From Nitrospirota bacterium (GTDB lineage Bacteria > Nitrospirota > Nitrospiria > Nitrospirales > Nitrospiraceae): a DNA stretch of 64,000 nt. The stretch spans positions 62,001 through 126,000 of the forward strand of contig JBFMAX010000006.1 in assembly GCA_040755395.1 (NCBI GenBank), written 5' to 3'. Numbering within the stretch: the stretch's first letter is position 1; each line of letters begins with the position of its first letter. A model generated the notes under the pieces. The model did not search any database. It was given only the letters and a program-made list of their open reading frames with translations, and was not told the DNA's origin. Positions 35,070-44,778 of the stretch are shown here, one piece after another. The position numbers and the translations under genes are program-made.

Positions 35070-36704
35070 ATGTTGGAAGAATTCGGCGCAGGGTTCCCCA
35101 TCCTCTCCTGTCTGCTCTTCCTCCCGCTGCTGGGCGCGGTGGCGCTGTGGTTTCTGGAGGACGAGGATTTGGTGAAAGTCACGGCGCTGGCGGTGGCGCT
35201 GCTGGAGCTGGCGCTCGCCGCGTTCGTGCTCCTGCGCTTCGTGCCGGAGTCGGCGGCCATGCAGTTCACGGAGCGGGCGCGGTGGATTCCTCCGTTGGGG
35301 ATCAGCTACCACCTGGCGGTGGACGGCATCAGCGTGCTGTTCGTCGGCCTCACGGCGTTCCTGACCGTGCTGATCGTGATCTATTCCTGGGATACGGTCC
35401 GGCATCAAGCGAAGTTGTACCTGATGGCGTTGCTGGGACTCGAGACCACGATCATGGGGGTCTTCGTCTCGATCGACCTGATCCTGTTTTTCGTCTTTTG
35501 GGAGCTCATGCTGATCCCCAGCTACTTCCTGATCAAGCTCTGGGGAGGCGGGCCGGAACGGCACTACGCGGCGTTGAAGTACGTCCTGTACACGCTGCTG
35601 GGCAGTGTCTTCATGTTGGTGGGGTTCGCCCTGCTCGACATCAATTACCACCGGTGGGCGGTCACGCATCATGTCGAGCCGTCTTATTCGTTCGATCTGC
35701 TCGAGCTGCTCACGGTGCCGGTGCCGGTCGATCAACAGCTTGTGATCTTCTGGCTGATCTTCCTGGGCCTGGCCTTCAAGGCCCCGGTGTTCCCGTTCCA
35801 TACCTGGCTGCCCGACGCTCTGCTCGAGGGACCGATCGGGATGGCCGTGGTGCTCGCCGGGCTGAAACTCGGGACCTACGGGTTCTTGCGTTTCAGCATC
35901 CCGCTGCTGCCGGAAGCTTCGAAGAACGAAGTGGTCGTGACGGTCGTGATGGCGCTGGCTCTCGCCGGGATCCTCTACGGCGCGATCATGGCCTTGATCC
36001 AGCCGGACTTTCGCCGGCTCCTGGCCTTCAGCAGCATCAGCCACCTGGGCTTCTGCGTGGTCGGTCTGTTTGCCCTGAACTTTCAGGGGCTCCAGGGTAG
36101 CCTGCTCACGATGATCAATCTCGGCTTCAGCACCGCCGGCTTGTTCTTCCTCGCCGGCTTCCTGTACGTGAGACGGCACAGCACGCAACTCTCCGTGTTG
36201 GGCGGAGGGCTGGCCAGGCAAGTGCCGCTGCTCGCCACGTTCCTGCTCATCATCGGCCTGGCTTCCATCGGATTGCCCGGGACGAACGGGTTCGTCGGCG
36301 AGTTTCTGATCCTCCTGGGGGCGTTCAAAGCCAAATGGGTGTACGGGGCCATCGCGGTGACCGGAGTCATTTTCGGGGCGGCCTATTTCCTGTGGTACTA
36401 CGAGCGGTCGATGATGGGCCCTCTGACGAAGGGGCCGGGACAGGCGATGCCCGATCTGCACGCGCGGGAGATCGCCATCGCGGTCTCGCTGTGCGTCATG
36501 ATCCTCTGGATCGGGCTCTATCCTTCCCCGTTCCTGCGGATGATGAACGGATCGGTCCAGGCGTTGGTGGACAGGCTGGAACGGGGCGCGACGGCGGGAC
36601 AACCGGTAGGCGTGAGGGGTGAGGCGTTAGGCGAAGTGGAGCTATCCTCTCGCACTGCATCCCCTCACGCTTCACGTTTCACGCTTCACGGGACTTGGAG
36701 ATGA
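35070..36704 (+). CDS. nuoM: NADH-quinone oxidoreductase subunit M, first copy
   Basis: 544 residues, antiporter-like. It has the full central axis: Glu145 in FVFWELMLIPSY (TM5), Lys237 in GLAFKAPVFPFHTWLPDA (TM7) and Lys266 in VLAGLKLGTYG (TM8), matching E. coli E144, K234 and K265. The last ~40 residues (from GQPVGVRGEA to FTLHGTWR) are encoded by a heptamer repeat and are not conserved sequence. The stop overlaps the next nuoM start (ATGA). Confidence 0.94.
   Translation: MLEEFGAGFPILSCLLFLPLLGAVALWFLEDEDLVKVTALAVALLELALAAFVLLRFVPESAAMQFTERARWIPPLGISYHLAVDGISVLFVGLTAFLTVLIVIYSWDTVRHQAKLYLMALLGLETTIMGVFVSIDLILFFVFWELMLIPSYFLIKLWGGGPERHYAALKYVLYTLLGSVFMLVGFALLDINYHRWAVTHHVEPSYSFDLLELLTVPVPVDQQLVIFWLIFLGLAFKAPVFPFHTWLPDALLEGPIGMAVVLAGLKLGTYGFLRFSIPLLPEASKNEVVVTVVMALALAGILYGAIMALIQPDFRRLLAFSSISHLGFCVVGLFALNFQGLQGSLLTMINLGFSTAGLFFLAGFLYVRRHSTQLSVLGGGLARQVPLLATFLLIIGLASIGLPGTNGFVGEFLILLGAFKAKWVYGAIAVTGVIFGAAYFLWYYERSMMGPLTKGPGQAMPDLHAREIAIAVSLCVMILWIGLYPSPFLRMMNGSVQALVDRLERGATAGQPVGVRGEALGEVELSSRTASPHASRFTLHGTWR
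36608..36692. repeat. Inverted heptamer-array element inside the nuoM 3' end
   Basis: The left arm reads GCGTGAG GGGTGAG GCGTTAG GCG. The right arm reads CCCCTCA CGCTTCA CGTTTCA CGCTTCA CGGG. It is fully inside the open frame of the first nuoM and encodes its tail (SPHASRFTLHG). Confidence 0.88.
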
Positions 36705-38422
36705 GCGACTCCACGCTGCTCTACATTTTATTCGCGCCCTTCGTCGGGTCCATCGTGCTGGTGTTCGTCTCGAACCGGCAGGCGCTCTTGGTGCGCGGGA
36801 TCGCCGCTGTCTCGGCCGGAATCTCGCTGATCGCCTCGTTTTACCTCTTCTACGCGTACGACCCCGTCAAAGGCGGGTTCCAATTCCTCTGGCGGTACGA
36901 ATGGTCCACACAGCTCGGCGTGTCGCTCTACCTCGGCGTGGACGGCATCGGCACCCCGCTGGTCCTGGCTTCCTCCATTCTGCTGTTCGCCGGCATCTTC
37001 GTCTCCTGGCACATCAAGGACCGCACCAAGGAGTTCTACATCTCGCTCCTGATCTTGGCCGCGGCGACGATCGGCGTCTTCATGTCGCTGGACCTCTTCT
37101 TCCTCTATTTCTTCTATGAGATGTCCGTGATTCCCATGTACCTCCTGCTCGGCATCTGGGGGAGCCACACGAAGGGCTATCTGGAGATGACCGACCCCGA
37201 GGGGATCAAGAAACGGGACTCCGTCGGCTTCATCTTCAATTTCGCCTCGAACAGCAAGGAATACGCGGCGATGAAGCTGGTGCTGTTCCTCTCGGCCGGC
37301 GCCGTCGTCGCCCTCATGGGGATCCTCCTCATCTACAAGTTCTCCGGTCTGAACACGTTCGACATTCTGGTGCTGCGCGAACAGGCGAAATTCACCGGGC
37401 TGCTGGCGGACATCATCTGGCTCCTGATTTTCTTCGGCTTCGCCTCCATCGCCCCGATCTGGCCGCTGCACTCCTGGTCGCCGGTCGGGCACGCCGCCGC
37501 GCCCGCCGCCACGAGCATGTTGCACGCCGGCGTGCTGATGAAGCTGGGGCACTTCTCGATCATCCGGGTGGCGTTCGAGATTCTGCCGGAGACGACGCAG
37601 GAGCTGATGCCGATCGCCGCGGTGCTCTGCGTCTTCAGCATCATCTACGGCGGCTTCGTGGCCTTCTACGCGAAGGACACCAAGTACGTGATCGGCTACT
37701 CCAGTTCCAGCCATATGGGGTACGTGTTCCTCGGGATGGCGGCGCTGGACTACATCAGCCTGACCGGCGCGGTGCTGTACATGTTCGCCCACGCCTTGGC
37801 GACCGGCATGCTCTTCGCCATGGCCGGCTGGGTGTACGACCAGACCCACTCGCGGGACATCCCCTCGCTGGGCGGACTGGTCAACCGCATGCCCTTCGTC
37901 GCGGGCTGTTTCATCGTGGCCTGCATGGCCTCGATCGGCATGCCGGGCACGGTGAACTTCATCGCCGAAATCATGATCATCGTCGGCAGTTGGAACAAGT
38001 ACCCGCTGCAGGTCATCATCGCCGTGGTCGGCATCGTGCTGACGATGGCCTATCTCTTCCGGATGATGCGCGGGGTCTTCTACGGGCCGATGTCGCAACA
38101 CTACAGCCACGCCCACGACGCGGTGGCGACCGTCGACCGGCTGCCACTGCTCCTGATGATCGCCTGCAGCATCGGCTTCGGCATTTTCCCCGGACATTTT
38201 TATTCGGTGATCCGGTCCGGCGTCGATCCGTTGGTCGCGCGCATCACCCAGGTGGTGCCGATCGCATCAGTAGACCGTGAAGCGGGGCACCCATTGCGCT
38301 CTGCAGAGCAATGGGTCCCGGTGAAGCGTGAAGCGAACGCGGCGGCCGCGCTGACCCTGCCGACCGTCGCTTCCAATGACGCCTCACGCCTCACGCCTCA
38401 CGCCTCACGAGGAAAAGAGTGA
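36701..38422 (+). CDS. nuoM: NADH-quinone oxidoreductase subunit M, second copy (NuoM2)
   Basis: 573 residues, antiporter-like, clearly diverged from the first NuoM. Glu140 (YFFYEMSVIPMY, TM5) and Lys281 (AGVLMKLGHF, TM8) are kept. At the TM7 position the motif reads FASIAPIWPLHSW, so Ile250 stands where Lys is expected, and the usual LPDAH is SPVGH. There is an insertion of about 30 residues after TM5 (TKGYLEMTDPEG region). The last ~50 residues (from VDREAGHPL) are repeat-encoded. ATG 36701 overlaps the previous stop (ATGA). It belongs to the extended 2M complex I. Confidence 0.92.
   Translation: MSDSTLLYILFAPFVGSIVLVFVSNRQALLVRGIAAVSAGISLIASFYLFYAYDPVKGGFQFLWRYEWSTQLGVSLYLGVDGIGTPLVLASSILLFAGIFVSWHIKDRTKEFYISLLILAAATIGVFMSLDLFFLYFFYEMSVIPMYLLLGIWGSHTKGYLEMTDPEGIKKRDSVGFIFNFASNSKEYAAMKLVLFLSAGAVVALMGILLIYKFSGLNTFDILVLREQAKFTGLLADIIWLLIFFGFASIAPIWPLHSWSPVGHAAAPAATSMLHAGVLMKLGHFSIIRVAFEILPETTQELMPIAAVLCVFSIIYGGFVAFYAKDTKYVIGYSSSSHMGYVFLGMAALDYISLTGAVLYMFAHALATGMLFAMAGWVYDQTHSRDIPSLGGLVNRMPFVAGCFIVACMASIGMPGTVNFIAEIMIIVGSWNKYPLQVIIAVVGIVLTMAYLFRMMRGVFYGPMSQHYSHAHDAVATVDRLPLLLMIACSIGFGIFPGHFYSVIRSGVDPLVARITQVVPIASVDREAGHPLRSAEQWVPVKREANAAAALTLPTVASNDASRLTPHASRGKE
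38274..38412. repeat. Heptamer-array element with nested hairpin inside the nuoM2 3' end
   Basis: The right arm has four perfect copies of CGCCTCA followed by CGAGG. The left arm has CGTGAAGC words (GTGAAGC GTGAAGC GAACG). Between the left-arm words sits a near-perfect hairpin CCCATTGC...GCAATGGG (38290-38315). All of it lies in the nuoM2 reading frame and encodes the tail ASRLTPHASRGKE. Confidence 0.88.
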
Positions 38423-39915
38423 CGTTCAATCTCACCATGACTGGGTCCGATCTCCTGCTGCTCCTGCCGGAGATCTTCCTCACGTTCTGGCTGTGCGTCG
38501 TGCTGAGCGTGGACTTTGCTCTGCCGAAACTCCCGAAGGAGCAACTGGCCTACCTGAGCATCGGGGGACTGGTGCTGACCTTGGGGTGTCTCGCCTGGTT
38601 CGATCTGTCGGGGGTCTCGGGCACGCTCTTCAACCGGATGTTCGTCGTGGACCGGATGGCCTTGTTCTTCAAGATGTTCATCGTCGGCGCGACGGTGCTG
38701 GTCATTCTGGCTTCGATCGACTACGTCCGGCGGTTTCGGTTTTTCAAAGGTGAATACTACTTCCTGGTCCTGATGTCGGCGCTGGGCATGATGTTCATGG
38801 CTTCCGCCAATGACCTGCTCTCCGTCTTCATCACGCTGGAATTTTCGACCTTCGGGTTCTACGTGCTGGTGGCGTACCTGCGCGATGACATGGCCTCGAA
38901 CGAGGCGGGGCTCAAATTCTTCATCCTCGGCGTGTTCGCCGCCGGGCTCCTGGCCTACGGGATCAGCCTGGTGTACGGAGAAACCGGCAAGATCGTCTTC
39001 GCCGACATGACCGCCGCGTCCGCCACCCCGGGACTGGCGATCGGGTTCCTGCTGATCTTCGCCGCGCTGGGCTTCAAGATCGGCGCGGTTCCGTTCCATG
39101 CCTGGATTCCGGACACGTACCACGGAGCGCCGACGCCGGTCACGGCGTTCCTCTCGATCGCGCCCAAGGGCGCAGCCTTCGCGATTCTGATCCGCATGTT
39201 CTTCGTGGCGCTCGCGACGTTCAAGCCGACCTGGGTGCTGCTGCTCGTCGGCGCCTCGATCCTGTCCATGACGTACGGCAACATCGTGGCCATCGCGCAG
39301 CGGAACATCAAACGCCTGCTGGCCTACTCCGGTATCGCGCAGATCGGGAACGTGCTTATCGGGTTGGCCGCGGGCACCAAGATGGGCAGCGACGCCATTC
39401 TCTTCTACCTGCTGACCTATCTGTTCGCCAACCTCGGCGCCTTCGCGGTCGTGATCGCGGTGGGGAATTTCATCGGCAGCGACGAGATCGACGATTACAA
39501 CGGCCTCAATCGCCGGTCGCCGTTCCTGGCATTCGCGATGCTGATCTTCCTGCTCTCCCTCGCGGGGGTGCCGCCGCTCGCGGGCTTCATCGGCAAGCTC
39601 TACATCTTCGTGGCGGCCATTCAGGAAGGGCTCTACACGCTGATCATCGTCGGCCTGGTGAACATCGTGATTTCCATGTACTACTACCTGGTCGTCGTCA
39701 AGAAGATGTACATCCATGAGCCGACGGATCCCTCGCCCCTGAGCGTCTCCGGACCGATGAGGGCCGTGGTCTACGTGGGGCTGGCGGGCACGCTGATCCT
39801 GGGCATCTACCCTCAACCGTTCATCGACTGGGTGGTCGCCGCCACCCTCATGTTCTCCAACCTCGCCGGCCCATCGGCCTCGGTCGCGCCCCCGCTCCCT
39901 CCGTTCGGCGGCTGA
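38419..39915 (+). CDS. nuoN: NADH-quinone oxidoreductase subunit N
   Basis: 498 residues, antiporter-like with 14 helices. Key residues: the TM5 Glu in FITLEFSTFGFYVLVAY, the TM7 Lys in LGFKIGAVPFHAWIPDTYHGAP and the TM8 Lys in FLSIAPKGAAFAI. GTG 38419 overlaps the nuoM2 stop (GTGA). It is the last gene of the operon. Confidence 0.94.
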   Translation: MTFNLTMTGSDLLLLLPEIFLTFWLCVVLSVDFALPKLPKEQLAYLSIGGLVLTLGCLAWFDLSGVSGTLFNRMFVVDRMALFFKMFIVGATVLVILASIDYVRRFRFFKGEYYFLVLMSALGMMFMASANDLLSVFITLEFSTFGFYVLVAYLRDDMASNEAGLKFFILGVFAAGLLAYGISLVYGETGKIVFADMTAASATPGLAIGFLLIFAALGFKIGAVPFHAWIPDTYHGAPTPVTAFLSIAPKGAAFAILIRMFFVALATFKPTWVLLLVGASILSMTYGNIVAIAQRNIKRLLAYSGIAQIGNVLIGLAAGTKMGSDAILFYLLTYLFANLGAFAVVIAVGNFIGSDEIDDYNGLNRRSPFLAFAMLIFLLSLAGVPPLAGFIGKLYIFVAAIQEGLYTLIIVGLVNIVISMYYYLVVVKKMYIHEPTDPSPLSVSGPMRAVVYVGLAGTLILGIYPQPFIDWVVAATLMFSNLAGPSASVAPPLPPFGG

Positions 39916-40056
39916 TCCGCCGTCGTGCGGCGCCGTCCGCCGACACCGCCCGGTCCGAACCGACGCAAATAATCCTTGCAGCGTTCGAGGAAGCGGCGGT
40001 ACAGTCCTTTCCATCACCAGGAGCCTCGATCGCCGGATCAGGTCACCGGTTTGCCC

Positions 40057-41556
40057 ATGTGTCCGACGGACGACATCGACCGTGAGCGGCCGCCCCAAGC
40101 CGGTCAGCCGGAACTTCTCCCTGCCTTCGACCAACCCGCGCCGGCCTCGACGACAGGCGCGAAATCCCCTTGGCTCCGCTGGTTTCAGAACTGGCCCATC
40201 GAGCGTCGCATCCTGGCGGGATTCGGGCTGGTGTTCGCCGGCGTCCTGGTCATCACCGCCGTGTCGTATCGCAACACCAACACGCTCATCCGGAACAGCC
40301 GCCTGGATGCCCGCAGCCACGCGTTCCTGGAGCTCCTCGACGGGGTCGCCGCCACCCTCGACGACGCAGAGAATGGTCATCGCCGGTTCCTGGTCACCGG
40401 CGAAAGCGCCTATTTGGCTCTGTACCAGAACGCCGTGGACCGTTCGCCCGAGTACCTTCGTTACCTCCGGGAGATGACCGCCGACGCCCCGACGCAGCAG
40501 AGCCGGGTGAACTTCCTCGAAGGCCTGATCAAGAAGCAACTGGAGGCGGAGGCCGCCGCCATCGAACTGCGGAAACGGAAGGGTTTCGAGGGGGTCAGAC
40601 AAATGGCGCTCGAAGGGGCGGCCAAGCGCGAACTGGCGGCGGCCCACGGCGTCATCGCGGAAATGGCCAACGAGGAGAACCGCGCGCTTCGCCACCGCGT
40701 CGCGGAATCGGCGGAGAGCACGCGCAGCACGATTCTCCTGCTGGGAGCGGGGACGCTGCTGCAGTTCGTCCTGCTGGCCTCGGTGTACTACCTGATCCGG
40801 CACGACATCACCGAGCGCAAGCGCGTCGCGGCCGAGCTGCGGCGGCGCGGCGAACTGCTGGAGGCCGCGAACAAGGAGTTGGAGGCGTTCAGCTATTCTG
40901 TGTCGCACGACCTGCGGGCCCCGCTCCGCCATATCGACGGCTACGCCGCCCTGCTGGAGAAGAGCGCCGGCCCGGCCCTCGATGACAAGGCCCGCCGGTA
41001 CCTCCAAACGATCTCGGAATCGGCCAAGCAGATGGGGCAATTGATCGACGATCTGCTGATCTTCTCGCGCATGGGCCGGACGGAAATGCTGCGCACAAAG
41101 GTCAATCTGGACCAGTTGGTGAAGAACGTCCTGCATGATTTGCGGCATGACTTGCAAGGACGGGCGATCTCCTGGACAATTGGGCCGCTGCCGCAGGTGC
41201 AAGGCGATCCGTCGATGCTCCGGCAGGTATTGGTGAATCTGATCGGCAACGCGATCAAGTTCACCGGCACGCGCCCGCTGGCTAAGATCGAGATCGGATG
41301 CGACCGCAGCCGCCCCGACGAAGTCGTGATCTTCGTGCGGGACAACGGCGTCGGCTTCGACATGCAATACGCGGGCAAGCTGTTCGGCGTGTTCCAGCGG
41401 CTGCACCGGGCCGAAGAATTCGAAGGGACCGGCATCGGGCTCGCCAATGTCCGGCGGATCATCCACCGGCACGGCGGCAGGACTTGGGCCGAAGGCGAAC
41501 CGGACAAGGGCGCGACGTTCTACTTCTCCCTGCCGACTACGAGGGCTTCCGCATGA
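40057..41556 (+). CDS. Membrane sensor histidine kinase with CHASE3-like domain
   Basis: About 500 residues. One membrane helix ([22 protein letters not shown]) is followed by a helical periplasmic CHASE3-like domain (about 65-230), a second membrane helix ([20 protein letters not shown]), a short coiled coil, HisKA ([18 protein letters not shown], phospho-His) and HATPase ([30 protein letters not shown]). The layout is typical of phytochrome-type HWE-like or Rcp1-partnered kinases. An in-frame TTG at 39976 is possible, but ATG 40057 gives a compact N-terminus. The stop overlaps the next start (ATGA). Confidence 0.85.
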   Translation: MCPTDDIDRERPPQAGQPELLPAFDQPAPASTTGAKSPWLRWFQNWPIERRILAGFGLVFAGVLVITAVSYRNTNTLIRNSRLDARSHAFLELLDGVAATLDDAENGHRRFLVTGESAYLALYQNAVDRSPEYLRYLREMTADAPTQQSRVNFLEGLIKKQLEAEAAAIELRKRKGFEGVRQMALEGAAKRELAAAHGVIAEMANEENRALRHRVAESAESTRSTILLLGAGTLLQFVLLASVYYLIRHDITERKRVAAELRRRGELLEAANKELEAFSYSVSHDLRAPLRHIDGYAALLEKSAGPALDDKARRYLQTISESAKQMGQLIDDLLIFSRMGRTEMLRTKVNLDQLVKNVLHDLRHDLQGRAISWTIGPLPQVQGDPSMLRQVLVNLIGNAIKFTGTRPLAKIEIGCDRSRPDEVVIFVRDNGVGFDMQYAGKLFGVFQRLHRAEEFEGTGIGLANVRRIIHRHGGRTWAEGEPDKGATFYFSLPTTRASA

Positions 41557-42008
41557 CCGCCGGGAAACCGATCGTACTGGCCGAGGACAATCCCCGGGAC
41601 GCGGAGCTCGCGCTGGCCGCCATGGAAGAACACCATCTCGCCGACAAGGTCGTCGTCTGCCGGGACGGCGCCGAAGTGCTGGATTACCTCTATTGCCGAG
41701 GGCGGTACAAGACGCGCCTGCAAGGCAATCCCGCGGTCGTGTTCCTGGACCTCAAGATGCCCAAAGTGGACGGGCTCGAAGTGCTGCGCACCATCAAGGC
41801 CGACGCCCGGCTCCGGCCGATCCCGGTGGTGATGCTGACGTCCTCGAGGGAGGAGCGCGACCTCGCCCAAAGCTACGCCCTGGGGGCGAACGCCTACGTC
41901 GTCAAACCGGTCGAGTTTCAGCAGTTCCTCAAGGCGGTGAAAGAATCGGGCATGTTCTGGGGGCTGATCAACGAACCTCCGCCGGAGGGAGCCGGGGCCG
42001 CGCTGTAG
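41553..42008 (+). CDS. Response regulator receiver protein (Rcp1-like)
   Basis: A 151-residue stand-alone receiver: acidic pair in [12 protein letters not shown], phospho-acceptor Asp in [17 protein letters not shown], Thr/Ser in MLTSS and Lys in YVVKPVEF. It resembles Rcp1-type receivers that pair with the kinase class just upstream. It is coupled to the kinase by an ATGA overlap. Confidence 0.87.
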   Translation: MTAGKPIVLAEDNPRDAELALAAMEEHHLADKVVVCRDGAEVLDYLYCRGRYKTRLQGNPAVVFLDLKMPKVDGLEVLRTIKADARLRPIPVVMLTSSREERDLAQSYALGANAYVVKPVEFQQFLKAVKESGMFWGLINEPPPEGAGAAL

Positions 42009-42032
42009 GACCGTCGCGGCACGGAGAGCAGC

Positions 42033-43655
42033 ATGAAGACACCGTTGCGCGTGCTGCAGCTCGAAGACAACCCGACCGACGCCGAACTGATTACGGCGAC
42101 GCTGGCAGAGGGCGGGATTCCCTGCGAAGCCGACCGCGTCGAAACCCGGGCCGACTTTCTGGCCGCTCTGAAACGCGGCGGCTACGACATGATTCTTGCC
42201 GACTATTCCTTGCCGTCCTTCGACGGCATCTCCGCTTTGGCCATCGCCCGCGAGCTTCGGCCCGACATCCCCTTCATTTTCGTCTCCGCCACCCTCGGCG
42301 AAGAACTGGCCATCGACACGATGCTCCGCGGTGCGACCGATTACATCCTGAAACAGAGACTCGCCCGGCTCGTGCCGTCGGTCCAGCGCGCCCTCCGCGA
42401 GGTGGACGAGCGAATGGAACGCAAGCGAGCCGAGGAAGCCCTGCGGCAGAGCGAACGGCAGTTCCGCCAGGCGCAAAAAATGGAAGCCGTCGGGCGGCTG
42501 GCCGGAGGGTTGGCGCACGATTTCAACAACCTCCTGACCGTCATCATGGGTTACAGCCAGGTGCTGCTTGCCGAGTTGGGACCGGAGCATCCATTGCGGG
42601 CCCAGATCGAGGAGACCCAAAAGGCCGGCGAACGGGCCGCCACCTTGATCCGTCAACTGCTGGCCTTCAGCCGCAAGCAGGCGCTCGAGCCGAAAGTGCT
42701 GAGCCTCAACAGCGTCGTGCAGAACCTGGACAGCATGTTGCGCCGCCTGATCGGCGAGGACATTGAACTCGTCATCGTCGTCGATCCGGACGAAGGCCGG
42801 GTCAAGGCCGACCAAGGCCAGCTCGAACAGGTCGTGATGAATCTGGTCGTCAACGCCCGCGACGCCATGCCCCGCGGGGGCAAGCTGACGATCGAGATCT
42901 CGCAGACCACGCTCGTCCGGATTCCGATGCATCACCTGCGGCCCTTGCCGCCCGGCTCGTACATGAAACTGTCCGTCCGCGACACCGGCTGCGGCATGGA
43001 CGCGGACACGCTGTCCCACATCTTCGAACCGTTCTTCACGACCAAAGAGGAAGGCAAGGGCACGGGACTGGGGCTTTCCACCGTGTTCGGCATCGTCACG
43101 CAAAGCGGCGGCGGGATCGACGTCTGGAGCGAAGTAGGGAAGGGGACGACGTTCGACATCTATCTCCCGAAGGTCGAATCCGAAGCCGAGACCGCCCAGA
43201 CCGTCTCGTCTCCCGAACAGGTGTCGCGAGGCACCGAGACGATTCTGCTGGTGGAAGACGAGCCGAGCGTGCGGGACGTCATCCGGGAGGAGTTGCGGAA
43301 ATGCGGCTACCGGGTGCTCGAGGCCAAGAACGGGGTCGAGGCCTGCCTGCTCGCCACGCAACAGACGGGATTCATTCATCTGCTGCTGACCGATGTCGTG
43401 ATGCCGGCCATGAGCGGACGGGAGCTGGCGCACCATCTGCTGACGATCAAGCCGGATCTGAAAGTGCTGTTCATGTCCGGCTATCTCGACGACGTCGGGG
43501 TCGGCTCCGGGATGGACGAGCGCAGGACGGCGTTCCTCCAGAAGCCCTTCACGCCCGAGGTGTTGGCGAGAACCGTTCGGGACCTGTTGGACGGCAAATC
43601 CGGACCCGGGCGCAACGGCGCCGGCGAGCATCTGGCGGCCCACACAAAGACCTGA
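42033..43655 (+). CDS. Hybrid histidine kinase (REC-HisKA-HATPase-REC)
   Basis: 540 residues. The N-terminal receiver (1-125) has Asp in [13 protein letters not shown]. The HisKA has [14 protein letters not shown] with the phospho-His (about 165), and the HATPase has [18 protein letters not shown] and GTGLGLSTV. The C-terminal receiver (about 400-520) has [11 protein letters not shown], Asp in [13 protein letters not shown] and Lys in [10 protein letters not shown]. It is cytoplasmic and probably takes phosphate or a signal from the receiver encoded just upstream, making a three-protein relay with the CHASE3 kinase. Confidence 0.87.
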   Translation: MKTPLRVLQLEDNPTDAELITATLAEGGIPCEADRVETRADFLAALKRGGYDMILADYSLPSFDGISALAIARELRPDIPFIFVSATLGEELAIDTMLRGATDYILKQRLARLVPSVQRALREVDERMERKRAEEALRQSERQFRQAQKMEAVGRLAGGLAHDFNNLLTVIMGYSQVLLAELGPEHPLRAQIEETQKAGERAATLIRQLLAFSRKQALEPKVLSLNSVVQNLDSMLRRLIGEDIELVIVVDPDEGRVKADQGQLEQVVMNLVVNARDAMPRGGKLTIEISQTTLVRIPMHHLRPLPPGSYMKLSVRDTGCGMDADTLSHIFEPFFTTKEEGKGTGLGLSTVFGIVTQSGGGIDVWSEVGKGTTFDIYLPKVESEAETAQTVSSPEQVSRGTETILLVEDEPSVRDVIREELRKCGYRVLEAKNGVEACLLATQQTGFIHLLLTDVVMPAMSGRELAHHLLTIKPDLKVLFMSGYLDDVGVGSGMDERRTAFLQKPFTPEVLARTVRDLLDGKSGPGRNGAGEHLAAHTKT

Positions 43656-43726
43656 CCCTCCTCTCTTCCATCCGTCCGCCGGCGGGCGCTTCCGAACGCA
43701 TCCTCCCCGTCCCCGCGCCGGGCCGA

Positions 43727-43756
43727 TTGACGCTCCTCCGTATGGCTCTCTATACT
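43727..43756 (+). promoter_or_regulatory. Predicted sigma-70-type promoter
   Basis: TTGACG (43727-43732) and TATACT (43751-43756) with an 18-base spacer, about 87 bases before the start of the phosphodiester glycosidase gene. Confidence 0.6.
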
Positions 43757-43842
43757 GCCGTTCGACGGTCCCGGCGGGAGTCTTTCCGGACGTGCCGCAC
43801 CCGCCACAGAGCCGATCGGCCCGCGGCGGCCGGAGAAGCCAG

Positions 43843-44778
43843 ATGCGACGGCGCAGCGATCACGGTCCCTTCCATTCAAGCCGGTCAGGTTCCGCCCGAC
43901 TCCTTTCTGTCATTCTGCTGATCCTCTTCGGGTACGCGGGTTCTCCCGACTCCGCCCCCGCCCAGAGCATCCAATGGAATCCATTGGCCGACGGCTTGGC
44001 GGTGACCTTGTGGCGCCCGGCGCCGGCCTGCCAGGACGTGCCCGCGCTGCTTATGGTGCAGATCGATCCGGAACGATTCGAGTTCTCGATCTACCAGTTT
44101 CACGACGAAGGGCTCGCCGCGCCGCTGACGATTCAGGAATGGCAGCGTCGGACCGGCGCCCACGTCCTGTTCAACGCCGGCCTGTTCCGAGAGGACTACT
44201 CGTATCTGGGCCTGCTGATGAAGGAAGGGCGGATCCTCGGCGCCAAGCGGCACCATTCCTGGCAAGCCCTCTTCGTCGCCGAACCGGTCGTCCCGGGCCT
44301 CCGGAAGGCCCGGGTGCTCGATCTGGCTTTCGAGCCGTTCCACGAAGAGAATCCCTCGTACCGAGAGGCGGCCCAGTCGCTGATGCTGCTGGATCGCACG
44401 GGGAAGCCGCGGGTGCGCCAGACGGGGAAACGGGCCCAACAGACGGTGGTAGCGGAAGACGGGGAGGGACGGATCCTGGTCATCAAGACTGCGGAGGCCG
44501 TCACGCTGCACGGGTTGGCTGAGTGTCTGCGGAGCGGTTTTCCCGCGATCCGTCAGGCCATGGCGATGGACGGCGGGTCGTCCTCCGACGTGTTCATCCG
44601 GACCGATCTCCTGCCGAGCCGGAGCGCAGAGGGCGGACAGCCGGATTGGCGGGACATCGTGAACGGGAATGTGTCCAGACATGTCCCGTTGCCTGCCGTT
44701 ATCGGCGCGAAACCCCGCCGGGACGCGGCGCGCCCGGAATCGGACAAGACCGCACCGGGCCGGACCTCGCGGCGCTAA
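43843..44778 (+). CDS. Phosphodiester glycosidase family protein (DUF2233/NAGPA-like)
   Basis: About 311 residues from ATG 43843, which has GGAG 8 bases upstream; an in-frame GTG at 43792 lacks a site. A signal peptide or anchor (LLSVILLILFGYAGSP) is followed by the NAGPA-like domain with FNAGLFREDYSYLGLLM and the family signature AMAMDGGSSSDVFI (about 240-255). Family members cleave GlcNAc-phosphodiesters or related bonds in the envelope. It is probably periplasmic; the substrate is unknown. Confidence 0.82.
   Translation: MRRRSDHGPFHSSRSGSARLLSVILLILFGYAGSPDSAPAQSIQWNPLADGLAVTLWRPAPACQDVPALLMVQIDPERFEFSIYQFHDEGLAAPLTIQEWQRRTGAHVLFNAGLFREDYSYLGLLMKEGRILGAKRHHSWQALFVAEPVVPGLRKARVLDLAFEPFHEENPSYREAAQSLMLLDRTGKPRVRQTGKRAQQTVVAEDGEGRILVIKTAEAVTLHGLAECLRSGFPAIRQAMAMDGGSSSDVFIRTDLLPSRSAEGGQPDWRDIVNGNVSRHVPLPAVIGAKPRRDAARPESDKTAPGRTSRR

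Noticed and set aside
38378-38412. Four direct CGCCTCA copies as a possible CRISPR or VNTR
   Set aside because: The units are 7 bases with no spacers, so it is not CRISPR. It fits the inverted heptamer elements found elsewhere in the window.
38398-41472. A 1024-codon open frame on the minus strand across nuoN and the kinase gene
   Set aside because: It is antisense to two clear genes, is rich in Asp/His/Arg/Gln as expected for a shadow frame in high-GC DNA, and has no ribosome site.
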